Shown here piece after piece: positions 42,367 through 51,783 of a stretch of 64,000 nucleotides of DNA. The stretch comes from Acanthochlamys bracteata. Its lineage: Eukaryota > Streptophyta > Magnoliopsida > Pandanales > Velloziaceae. Position numbers and translations under genes: made by a program. The notes beneath the pieces were generated by a model. The model was given only the letters and a program-made list of their open reading frames with translations. It was not told where the DNA came from and did no database searches. The stretch is from NCBI GenBank assembly GCA_019914995.1, contig CM034137.1:2542001-2606000 (forward strand). The letters are read 5' to 3'. The first letter of the stretch is position 1. Each line of letters starts with the position of its first letter.

Positions 42367-45304
42367 ATGGCTCCGATCTCAGTTGGCGACACGATTCCTG
42401 ATGGAAAGCTTGGTTGGTTTGACGAGAAGGACGAGATGCAGCAGGTTTCGATCCATTCGATCGCCGCTGGCAAGAAAGTTGTTATCATCGGAGTCCCTGG
42501 AGCTTTCACCCCCACCTGCAGGTTAAGATCTCAACTAAATCTTCTTATTCTGATCGACGTTTTAGTTTATGTATTGATTTTGTTGTGAATTTTGTTAGAT
42601 CTCGATGGGATGGTAGTGATAGGCTTGGTAGCATTGATTTCTTGGGAGAAATTGTTTGTTTGGTTTGATTGTGTATACATGTGAGGTTTAAGTCTTGTTT
42701 CAATCATATGAGAGTGAGTTTCGCAAAATTGAGTTTCTTTAAAAGGTAAAGTTTGGTGAGAAGTGGAGTTCGGTGTAAGTAGAGTTTTGAGTGTAATTGA
42801 AACACGTGAAGTGATGTTTAAAATAAAATTTTTGTAGAAGTGAAAGTTTGGTGTGGAAGTGGAGTTAGGATGGTAACCGAGATTCGTGAAGTGGCCCATC
42901 TGAAAATCTGGAGAGAGAGTGGAGTTCGGTGTAAGGGCGTGTTTCAGATGCATGTAACTAAGTCTTGCGAAAGCGAAAAATGGAAGTAGAGTTTCTTGAA
43001 AAATAGACTGGAAGTGGAGTTTAGTTTTTGTGTTTCTATTATTTTTTAAGTGTGGAAATGGAGTTCATTTGGGAAGTGGAGATCAGTATAGGATTTGAAA
43101 GAGTTTTGCTACAGTAATTTTGGAAGTGTTGTTCCTAGTTCGATGTATATTTGAAACACGTGAACTGTCCGAAATTTCAATTATGGTGGAAGAAACTGGA
43201 GTTTCGAGCATTTGAAACAAGCCCTAATTAAAAAACACCCTTAATGTTGTTTATGGTGTTTCTAGAATGATAATAGTGGAAGTATGTAAAAAGCATTTCT
43301 AATAGTTGGTTGATCTTCAAATCACGGATGAAGGCTTCTGTCTACTAGATCTCAAGGGTATGTGGTCCAGTAAAATGTTTGTAGTATTACCTATTTGATT
43401 TGAATATTTTAGCAAAGAAAATAAAATTTAAAGGATAGGTTCCTCTAAACGACTTGTCTTACTGAAATGTAGCTGATTCCAAAACTAAGCAAAAGGTAGC
43501 TTCTAAAATTTGAAGTAAGTAATACTCCTTTGCACTTTGTTGGGGATGAACAAAAGGAACCTATTGTTGCTGGTTTTAAGCTTGTAGTTAGAGATTACTG
43601 ACTTTTGCTTAGCAATAATTTTGGAGAAAGTCTGGAGGGAGAATCTCTGTTTAACTGCGTCCTTTTGTTTGCATTGCAGTATGAAGCATGTGCCAGGTTT
43701 CATAGAGAAAGCAGAAGAGCTAAAAGCTAAGGGTGTTGAGGAGATCCTTGTTATTAGTGGTAAACTGCCTGTTTTTGGCTTTTAACAAGCAAAGCTTTCT
43801 TCTTAATTTTGCTGACGTCTCACTTTTTTCTTATTGACTTTCTCTTTACTTGTTTTCCAGCATTGAGACTTATTTGATTAATAAATAACCTTCTAAGGTG
43901 CATGTATGTCTGTTGTGCTGTAGTGGTATGCTATTTTGCAAACTTATTCTGACAAAATTTCCAGCACTATTTGGGTGGTCTTTCAAACCTCCTTAGGTGG
44001 TTTAAGAGAAGTCTGAATAATGTATCTTGTTTGAGTTGAGTGTTAATGTATGACCTTTTTATCGAGATGTATCCATTCGGACGTAACTGTTTCTTGTGTG
44101 GAAGGTAGTGCATTGCCTTTTGACAAGAAATTGGGCATAGATAAGGAGTAAGTCCTAAGGCAAAGATAGTAACAAACTCTCACTAGAAAGTGAAATAGCA
44201 AAGGTTAGAAAGAGATACATGGACATACAGTTCCAAGCTTCAGCAGATCGTTTAGGATGGTACCTTTGACAAGATGTGTTGGTATATATAATATAGAACA
44301 AGCCTCGTACATAAGTTTAGGCTTTTGGATCAACAGGTTTTTTCAATAAGATGTATTGTAGACCATCCGTACAAGTCATTGCGACTATTGTGACTAAAAG
44401 AATTTAGGTAAATTACTGCATATAATCATCTTGATCAAAGGAATCATTTGGCACTAAGATTTCTTTCATCAAGTACTTGTAATTAGTTTAGTTGGTTGTC
44501 CCATGGGATACGTACAGGCTATTTCTCCTGCTCCTCAGCCAACCTGGTTATTGGTAATTGTTTGTATTATTTTCTATGTTTCAGCCTATTGTTTAAATTG
44601 GGCTATTCTTGGTTGTTGAACCTTGGAAGGGATTCCTGTGTTCGTTCATGTTTCTTCTTGTCCATCCTTAGCATTTACTTATTCTCTGTGGTAGTGTCCA
44701 TTTGATCTTTTCATTCAACTGGTTGTCAGCAGCGTTGTATTTTGTAACCTGCAATATGTGCTGCAGTATAATAATTTAGAAGCAAATTTTGATAAGCTTA
44801 GATTAGTTTATCTGTTTCATATAGATGTTTTGTGCATTGAAGCTGCCTAGTTAGGTTTTTATGGAGATCGATTGACTAATAATAGACATGTTATATTTGG
44901 CATCACCAACTTTTTATGCATGTCTTAACTTCACTAGTAGATAGACTTTGAGATGTATAATTTGGCTTAAGTTAAGATCCTCCTGTTCAGCTTTCTTGGT
45001 ATATAAAACATTAGGAGATGAGGAATGATATGTTTCCTCTTCTTATGCAGTGAATGATGCATTCGTGATGAAGGCTTGGGCAAAGACCTATCCTCACAAC
45101 AAACATGTGAAATTTCTTGCTGATGGCGCAGGAAACTACACCCGTGCACTAGGCCTTGAGCTTGATCTCTCTGAAAAAGGACTTGGAATGCGTTCCAGAA
45201 GGTATGCTCTTCTGGTAGATGACTTGAAGGTGAAATCTGCAAACATTGAGGAGGCCGGAGCATTCACCATATCAGGGGCAGACGAGATCCTGAAGGCGCT
45301 CTAA
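42367..45304 (+). CDS. PRXII: Type II peroxiredoxin (PrxII B/C/D-like) lacking the resolving cysteine
   Basis: Thiol peroxidase reducing H2O2 and alkyl hydroperoxides. Three exons, 42367-42521, 43680-43759 and 45051-45304, give 162 residues, the exact length of cytosolic plant PrxII, with no transit peptide. It starts [20 protein letters not shown]. The peroxidatic cysteine is Cys51 in [10 protein letters not shown]; Thr48 and Arg128-129 (SRR) of the active site are present. The usual resolving cysteine, residue 76 in the segment EI(I/L)C(F/I)SVND, is replaced by Val: EEILVISVND. No other Cys occurs in the protein. The C-terminus [11 protein letters not shown] is typical. Family knowledge: Cys51 is essential, and poplar work indicated that glutaredoxin/thioredoxin-dependent turnover can proceed without Cys76, so activity as a one-cysteine enzyme is plausible. 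Intron 1 contains a GC-richer family B MITE. Confidence 0.95.
42690..42931. repeat. Partial MITE-like copy next to 42935-43224
   Basis: This part of PrxII intron 1 repeats motifs of the adjacent element: TCTTGTTTCAATCATATGAG near its left end, AAGTGGAGTTCGGTGTAAG twice (42760s and 42910s), and TTGAAACACGTGAAGTG. It looks like a truncated or rearranged second copy of the same family. Confidence 0.45.
42935..43224. mobile_element. Tourist-like MITE in PrxII intron 1, GC-richer variant
   Basis: A 290-bp element between TAA repeats (42932-42934 and 43225-43227). The ends GGGCGTGTTTCAGATGC and GCATTTGAAACAAGCCC are strong inverted repeats. Unlike other family B copies, the interior is rich in GGAAGTGGAG-type motifs, so it may be a distinct subfamily or a less decayed copy. 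Confidence 0.8.
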
Positions 45305-45734
45305 ATCTAAGTTCATTTAGCTGCTTTAATCTGTTGGCTTGAGTTATTGTGATAAAACTCCTATTATTCAATGTACCCGTATTATCGTTTATAGCTGTAG
45401 TGTTTGTACTCTCTACACCGGATGTGTTACTTTGGCAGTGGTAAAATAAAAGATGGAACTATTATGCATTTGGCTGTATCAATGATATGAGTGAGTTGTT
45501 ATCTTAGTTATTTAAATACTTGAATTGGATGTCTTCCATCTTTCAAGGAGACTTTCGAATACATCTCAATGTGGATAAGCTTAAAACGCTGAGATAAAAC
45601 TGGAACAAGAGCGCCCTTGCAGTTGAAACGTTCTTTGTTATACTGCTGGCTGGCAGCCACTTTTTTTGTTATCATTCTTTCTGTTGAGATCTTTCAGCTC
45701 CTTTGAATTGCTATCCATCAAATGTCACGAAATG

Positions 45735-45903
45735 AAAGTATTTTTTTTTTAAAAAAATAATAAAAATATATAATAAAAGAATCTTACAATAAAAATTTTT
45801 TTACACTTTCTAAATTTTTAAATAAAATTTTTATATACTTACAAAATATATAATAAACTATAAAATTAAAAATTATTTTTTTAAACGCAATGTCAAACGG
45901 ACT
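45735..45903. mobile_element. MITE remnant, family D-like
   Basis: AT-rich sequence with the family D core (ATATATAATAAAAGAATC, ACTTTCTAAATTTTTAAATA) and a right end AACGCAATGTCAAACGGAC. It lies between PrxII and its broken paralogue. The left end is not clear. Confidence 0.5.
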
Positions 45904-45935
45904 TAACCCACGGTAGTACATGAGAGAGGTTGATA

Positions 45936-46715
45936 AAACTGTTTCGTTTGGCAGTAGGACCCCGGGTAGGTAAGCTGTCTTTCTTCAATGAAAATGGCAT
46001 TCTTCACCAGATCTCAGTCTCTCACTTGCTGCGGGGCAAGAAAATCCTGGCTCTTTCTCTACTACACGTAGCAGGCAACGGTGCGTTTGACATTACTTTT
46101 TTTTTAAATACTTTCAAATTTTTTAATTATATATTTTTTAATAAATTTTTAATAATATTTTATAAAATTAATTTATTTAATAATTTAAAAAATAAAAAAT
46201 TTTATATTATAAAATAATTTTATTATTTTTTTGAGATAAAAAGAATAAAATTTAATTTTCAAAATAAAACAAAATTTTCTTTGATTTTGAAAAAAGTACT
46301 TTTTATAATCACCTCTATGGTCACACGCAGCCCCAGCATGTTTTGATTTTCTTAGAGAGAGCAGAGGAGCTCAGAGCCAACGGCATTGGCGAGATACTTT
46401 TTATAGATGGTAAAATCCTGAATTGTCTTCCACTAAAAGAAGTCCTATAATCTCTCATGTTGCTGTTCTTTTTATGTACTGTTCCATCCCTTTGTGGTGA
46501 AGTCTTGGGTAGGAAGTACAAACCTATCTTCCAAAGAAGAATGTGAAATTCCTTGCAGATGACTTAGGAAACTACGATCTCTTGGACTTAGGATTTGAAT
46601 TGCATTCAAGGAGATTTTCACTCCTTGTGGATGACCTGATGGTGAAGGTTGCAAACATTGAATGTTGCAGAGAATTGCAGTATCCGGCACCAACAAGATC
46701 CTAAAGGCACTTTGA
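45936..46715 (+). pseudogene. Broken tandem paralogue of the type II peroxiredoxin
   Basis: Three blocks match PrxII in order. About 45936-46082 gives VGKLSFFNENGILHQISVS...GKKILAL, after which an AT-rich insertion replaces the FTPTC active site. 46330-46411 gives HVLIFLERAEELRANGIGEILFID. About 46484-46715 gives FVVKSW, then after a frame change QTYLPKKNVKFLADDLGNY, SRRFSLLVDDLMVKVANIE and, after another shift, AVSGTNKILKAL. The peroxidatic Cys is gone, at least two frameshifts and a deletion of about nine residues (the SEKGLGM part) are present. The residue at the resolving-cysteine position is Phe. It is a dead tandem duplicate. Confidence 0.85.
46083..46318. mobile_element. AT-rich insertion inside the PrxII pseudogene
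   Basis: It begins GCGTTTGACATTAC, the complement of the right end seen at 45735-45903, and ends near AAGTACTTTTTATAATCACC. It interrupts the first exon of the pseudogene just before the active-site codons. No clear target repeat was seen, so the borders are approximate. Confidence 0.5.
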
Positions 46716-46879
46716 AGTACTAGTCCTTTTCACAGATTGTTATACATTATCAAGTGTTTTCCAAGAACTTATTTTGCAATAGCAAATAAAATCATATTCA
46801 TTCTTAAAACATCTCGCAAGAAGTGCTTGTATGTTGAAGAATTTATCAATATTGAAAAACTTCAATTGAAGAAACCTTA

Positions 46880-47548
46880 TCACAAGTTGCTAATGATATG
46901 AAGAGGCCTGCTGCCGGACGTCCACTGCCGTCCGATTGCCACAACCTTGCCATTACCCTTCTTTCGGACCTCCACCGTTACTGCAGTTAGTCTCCCCTTA
47001 CGTCGCACCACCTTGGCCTCTATCTCCACTTCGTCCTACAGTTACAAAAATAAACGAGCGACAACGCAAGCCGCTTGGTTTATGTCTTGATTAATTGAAT
47101 TAAAAGCTGCGGTAATGAACCAGATGGAGCGTACATTGGTCTTAGCTGATGACAAGTAAGTGATATTGAAATCAACGGTGGCCTTCACTTGGCCTTCCTC
47201 CGACATGATCGCCGCCGCAGCGACATCGTCCATCGCCGTCGCGATTGCCCCCGCTTTCCAATTCCCCTCCAAATCCTACACAATTCAACTATTCAATGAT
47301 AAATCATAACAAGAACGAAAAGAGATATTTGATTGATTGGTTGAGTGATAAACTGTTAGGTGGGCAGGAACAGTGAAGCTGCAAAGAGCGTAGCCGCCGG
47401 AGACGGTAGTTATTCGAAGACCAGATAGAGAGACTGCACTGAACACACCGCCGTGTGTAAGATTCTCAAACTTGGCGTTCTTCAGCGTAATGCCTGAAAC
47501 TAATCCTTCAAGCCATGCCTTCGCTACAGTTGATTTCTCCGATTTCAT
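46880..47548 (-). CDS. Hotdog-fold acyl-CoA thioesterase (ACOT13/THEM2-like)
   Basis: Three exons, 47354-47548, 47135-47275 and 46880-47035, give 163 residues, normal for the family. It starts MKSEKSTVAKAWLEGLVSGI. The hotdog fold is seen in GGYALCSFTVPAHLTDLEGN, AGAIATAMDDVAAAAI, VKATVDFNITYLSSAKTN and DEVEIEAKVVRRKGRLTAVT. The family role is hydrolysis of acyl-CoA thioesters; the substrate is unknown here. The His-Gly-Gly segment of mammalian THEM2 appears as Lys72-Ala-Gly, while the acidic residue of the helix is kept (Asp81/82), so catalytic detail is uncertain. The start is the first ATG of the conserved frame. It is divergent from PSRP3 with only 169 bp between start codons. A second copy of its exon 3 lies at 48790-48871. 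Confidence 0.88.
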
Positions 47549-47717
47549 CTCCGGCGCTGTTGCTGTTCAAGTATTGAACTTTCTTTATGACTTCTTCTTT
47601 GGTTAGGCTTGGGCTTTGGGCCAAAATAACAGCCCATTTCGTCATATAGTCTTATCTACACCTGAAAACCAAAATCAGAATCTCGTTCTGAAAGATAGAA
47701 GGGTTGGTTGAACAAAA
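47549..47717. promoter_or_regulatory. Short bidirectional promoter with three TGGGCC/T motifs
   Basis: 169 bp separate the start codons of the thioesterase (-) and PSRP3 (+). Within it lie TGGGCT (47610-47615), TGGGCC (47617-47622) and AGCCCA (47631-47636, complement of TGGGCT). Such site II elements bind TCP factors and are frequent at ribosomal protein genes. The spacing indicates shared control of both genes; this is an inference. Confidence 0.65.
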
Positions 47718-48599
47718 ATGGCGACAACGGTGGTGCTAAACGTAACAACAGTAAACCCTCTTCTGTCTCAAAGCAGAAGAAAGTTTCTCTCTTCATTGAA
47801 TAATTCCTTTTGCCTCCTTTCTTCTGCTACAACATTGAAGCCTAGAACAATTTGTTCTCTATCAACTTCTTCTTCTTCAACCGTTCACCGCCGACAGTTG
47901 AGAACTATTTCCCCTTTTGCGGCCGCGGAAGCTCTCGAGAGAGCTGGTGCTACTACAGAAGCTGATGATGGTGCGGAGAAAGAATCATTAAAGGAGGTAA
48001 TTGATCGCCGGATTTTGCTTCTGTGTGATTGTTGAAAATTAGATTTTGAGAAAAAAGTTTGGGTAACTGTGTTCTTTAGTTACTGAGAAAAGGATTACCG
48101 GTGATGGAATTTTTTGTTTGTGGAATTCTCAATTAGTGAATTGTGAAGAGATAAAATTCCTCTTTTCCTATTGGAAAACTTTTGAAATTTTTGGCAGAAA
48201 ATTTCTTCTTCTGGTAGAGGACAAAGAAGTTATTGACATAATTCTACCAGCTCAATTTCAAACTGCTGGATCTCATACGGTGTAGTGTTTGTTGATTCTT
48301 GATTGACTGTTGGTCAGAAAGCTGGAGTTGTAATGAAGGTAACGGAGAAGCGTCGGCTAGTACTGAAGTTCATATGGATGGAGAAGAACATTGGTCTAGC
48401 TCTGGATCAAGCGATCCCTGGCCATGGCACAATCCCTCTCAGTCCTTACTACTTCTGGCCACGCAAGGACGCATGGGAAGAACTCAAATCTCTTCTTGAA
48501 TCCAAACCTTGGATTTCCCAGAAGCAAATGATCATTCTACTCAATCAGGCAACTGATATCATTAATCTCTGGCAACAGAGCGGCGGCAATCTTTCATGA
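47718..48599 (+). CDS. PSRP3: Plastid-specific 30S ribosomal protein 3 (PSRP3, Ycf65 family)
   Basis: Component of the small subunit of the chloroplast ribosome. Two exons, 47718-47996 and 48318-48599, give 186 residues. The first roughly 65 residues are rich in Ser, Thr and Arg with few acidic residues ([18 protein letters not shown]), a chloroplast transit peptide. An acidic linker ([16 protein letters not shown]) ends exon 1. Exon 2 is the Ycf65 domain: [69 protein letters not shown]. The domain matches the family strongly and has no breaks. The start is the first ATG of the frame, 169 bp from the divergent thioesterase. Confidence 0.95.
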
Positions 48600-48789
48600 A
48601 AAAAGTTGAAATTTTACATCCATCATCATTGTTTGTGTAATGTACGATAATGTGATGTATATCTGACGGATATTTTCGTCGAAAAGATCAGATTTTTTTA
48701 CTTCAAAATTCTTGTTAAAGCTCGGTGGATGCATGGATGGTGAGCGGGGAGGACATTGCTGTTGCAGAAGCACTGAGTTCTAGGCTGCA

Positions 48790-48871
48790 GTGTTTCCTTC
48801 CTGACCTCGACTGCGGCTTCCCACGACCGACCCCTGTGTTCTACAACCTTCCCTTCAATCTCCAACTCTTC
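48790..48871 (-). pseudogene. Orphan copy of thioesterase exon 3
   Basis: On the minus strand an acceptor CTTCAG is followed by EELEIEGKVVEHRGRSWEA and VEVRKE, which aligns with DEVEIEAKVVRRKGRLTAV and VEVRKK of the thioesterase (about 14 of 25 residues). The flanking exons are not found nearby and the frame then degenerates. It is the relic of a second thioesterase gene on the other side of PSRP3. Confidence 0.65.
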
Positions 48872-49097
48872 CTGAAGGAAATGAAATGTTTTTATAACTC
48901 AAAATGTCCATCAAGCAAGCAAAGCAAAAGCAGTTCATCTTACGTTCTTTTATGTAGTGGAGTAATAGGAAACATTGAAGCTGACAGAGAGCTCACAAAT
49001 GTGTCCTCATGTCATGATCGTTGCTGCTCTGTTGATTGTCGATTGTTTGTCAAGCTGGATTACTATTTATATGACTTCAGGTATCCTACTGCTTTTA

Positions 49098-49393
49098 GGG
49101 CTTGTTTTAAATGTCCGTAATTTTATTTTTTTGGGTCAAATTTTGAGTTCGAAACAGTTCATATGTTTCAATTAAATAAAAATTTTAAAATTTCACTTTC
49201 ATATACGAAATTTTAGTTCTAATATTTTTATTTACACACTTTTCAATACAATTATATTTTTTAATTTTTAACACACTTTCAAAACTTATTGAAACACAAA
49301 TATTGAACTTTACTTTCACTCTATTTTTTAAAAAACTTTAATTTTTATTTTTTACTTTTACAAAACTTAGTTACGGACATTTGAAACACGCCC
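49098..49393. mobile_element. Tourist-like MITE, family B, best-preserved copy
   Basis: A 296-bp element flanked by TTA (49095-49097 and 49394-49396). The inverted ends GGGCTTGTTTTAAATGTCCG and CGGACATTTGAAACACGCCC match at most positions over about 25 bp. The interior matches the 13101, 40357 and 62571 copies. Confidence 0.9.
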
Positions 49394-49667
49394 TTAATTT
49401 TTTTGATTTGGGTTTTAGAGGTCGTTAGGGAATGTTTAAAATAAAATTTTTTTTTGAAAAGGATCTTATTTGAAGGTTTTTAAAAACAAATTTGATATTT
49501 TTATTTTTTAAAAATAAAAATTATATATAAAATATTTTATTTATATTTTAAATTTTTATTAATATTATAAAATAATTATTTGAGAAATTAGAAGTTAAAA
49601 TAAAATAGTCAGATGAATCCACGTGGAATTGAAGCTTGTTTGCCAAACAGATCCGCTGCTGGAGTTA

Positions 49668-49920
49668 GGGAGCGTTTGGGATTGCTTATAAAATAGAAAG
49701 TATTTTTATCTTTTTTGAAAAACGAATTATATTTTTTTATTTTAAAAAAATAATAAAAATATATAATAAAAAGATTTTATTTCGTAAAATTATTTTATAC
49801 TTTCTAAATTTTTAAATAAATTTTTTATGTATTTATAAAATATGTATTGAAAAATATAAAATGAAGAAAAATTGAAAAAAACTAATAAGCAGCTTTTGAA
49901 ACGGAGAACCAAACAGCCCC
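49668..49920. mobile_element. Tourist-like MITE, family D, with TTA duplication
   Basis: A 253-bp element between TTA repeats (49665-49667 and 49921-49923). The left end GGGAGCGTTTGGGATTGC and the right end ACCAAACAGCCCC are inverted; AT-rich core. It shares its core and end motifs with 29665-29934. Confidence 0.75.
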
Positions 49921-49923
49921 TTA

Positions 49924-51783
49924 ATACTGTGAAGAGGTTCAGGGCTGTATTTCAAGAGATACGCGAAAGTGAAATTTCAATTTTCAATTGTTGTGAAAGA
50001 AACTAAAATTTAGGCATTTAAAACACGACCTTATCAGTTGTCCTTGCAAGGAGTGCAACAGCCCAGAACTGCTATAGGACAGGTACTTCGAAGAAGAATC
50101 TTTACTAGTCCCTTTGAATGAATTAAGAGTTCCATCAACAAAAGTTGAGTTGGATGATGAAAGCCCTCCAGAAGGCTGGTATAGAGGAGTTGGACCGATA
50201 CATTTAGGAACAGAAATGCTTATAAAAATAAATTTTTTAAATGGTATTTTAAAATTTTTAAAGTCATATAATGGTTTACGTTTTAAAAATATAATAAAAT
50301 AATAATTATTTTTTGACGTAGAATTTTTTTTTATTTTATAAATATTATAAAGAATTTACTAGAAAATGTGAATGAAAACTTAAAATGAAAAAAACTTAAA
50401 AAATACTCTCCAGCACCACCTTAGCTACTACTGAGGAAAGCTTCTCCATAAGTTTTCGTGCGATGGTTCCAGAAGCTTTTTTCTCCTTCCTCTGTAATAG
50501 TTTACACAACCATGAGCTCGTATAACAAACGTTTAGAAACTGAGCAAAATTTCTTCACGAGAGTCGCAAGTTTTTTTCTGTAAATAATGTGAAGTCAGCT
50601 TCGTTCAACAGCTGTGTAACTATGATTTATAGAGGATAATGCACATTGAAAGCAATTTTTCTTTTGCTTGTTCTAATCTTTTTTCACGAGTGGACTTCGG
50701 TTCTAATCTTTTCATCTATCAGTCTTTAGTTAGGGTTTTTTTACTGTGTACTGATTTATTGCCGTGCTCTAGCCTTCCTGTAGAAACAAGTAAGAATTTT
50801 GCCTGGCTAATTGCAAACACAGCTAAACGAGATCACATTGGTAACATCAAATTACTTCAAGCCAGAGCAATGTGAGAGACGCAGCCAGGACTTCAAATCT
50901 TAAAGTTGCACAAGTGATAAGAATCCATTGTATCATGTATCATACAGTGCATACAACAGTGTGCTAAGTCCTCTAAAAATGATTGAGTCTTGTCCAAATG
51001 TTTGATACTAATGCAAATCCTTCAGCTATGACATACAGAGAAGCGCACATCCAAGGAAGATTTCTTATTTTATATATTATTGCTTCCAGTTACTGTACAG
51101 TGCGAGCAGATTGTTGAGAAGCTTTGGTATCATAATATATAGACTCAAAAGGAATAACATGATAGGTTGCGTAATTGTCATGTTAAAAAACCCTTTTGAT
51201 CCAATCATTTACAGCAGAATAGCTAATGAACTGCTTGAAGATTAACAATATTGGCACCGATGCTTTCATCTCCTAACATCTACCAACCTGCAAGGACGCA
51301 CAAAACAATTAAGACTGATGGTACCAACTCCAAGTCGAGAACTACATAAATTTCAGAAAGTCAAATGCTTTATGGGATATCTTAGGTAACAAGAAGAAGC
51401 TATTCCACAGCACTAGACCAAAGAACTGATATTAAGTTCCAACAAAGAGCAACAGTTGAGAAATTCAAGGTGTCTGTAAGGTAATTCATCTTGCCCAACT
51501 TAGGAATTGAAAGAAGTTAACATGCTAAAAGAAGTGGATCTCGCTACTTCCTGTTCACATAAAATATATCAATAGTTTGACCCAAATACACAAGTGGAAA
51601 GATTGATCTTCCATTTTTAACAAAGCCAAACATGAGCATAATACTTTAGTATTAACATGTTGCTTTCGAATCAACATGCCTAAGACACAGAGACATTAGC
51701 TATGAATATACGCGAGAGTCAACTCAGTCGAGTGTTACTGCAGCTTGTAAACTAGCACATCAATTAGGATAAGGGAAGATACC
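49924..51783. other. Intergenic region left of the glucose transporter
   Basis: Contains a short coding-like stretch at about 50080-50220 (separate entry), AT-rich MITE-like sequence at 50220-50400, and the probable 3' UTR of the minus-strand transporter in the last few hundred bases. Nothing else was recognised. Confidence 0.4.
50080..50220 (+). other. Short coding-like fragment of unknown origin
   Basis: One frame reads DRYFEEESLLVPLNELRVPS and continues VELDDESPPEGWYRGVGPIH before dissolving into AT-rich DNA. The composition looks like real protein, and CTATAG just before it could be a splice acceptor. I do not recognise the family. It is most likely a captured or relic exon. Confidence 0.35.

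Noticed and set aside
48725-49120. 131-codon plus-strand frame downstream of PSRP3
   Set aside because: Antisense to the thioesterase exon relic at its left part and runs into a MITE at its right part; no family match.
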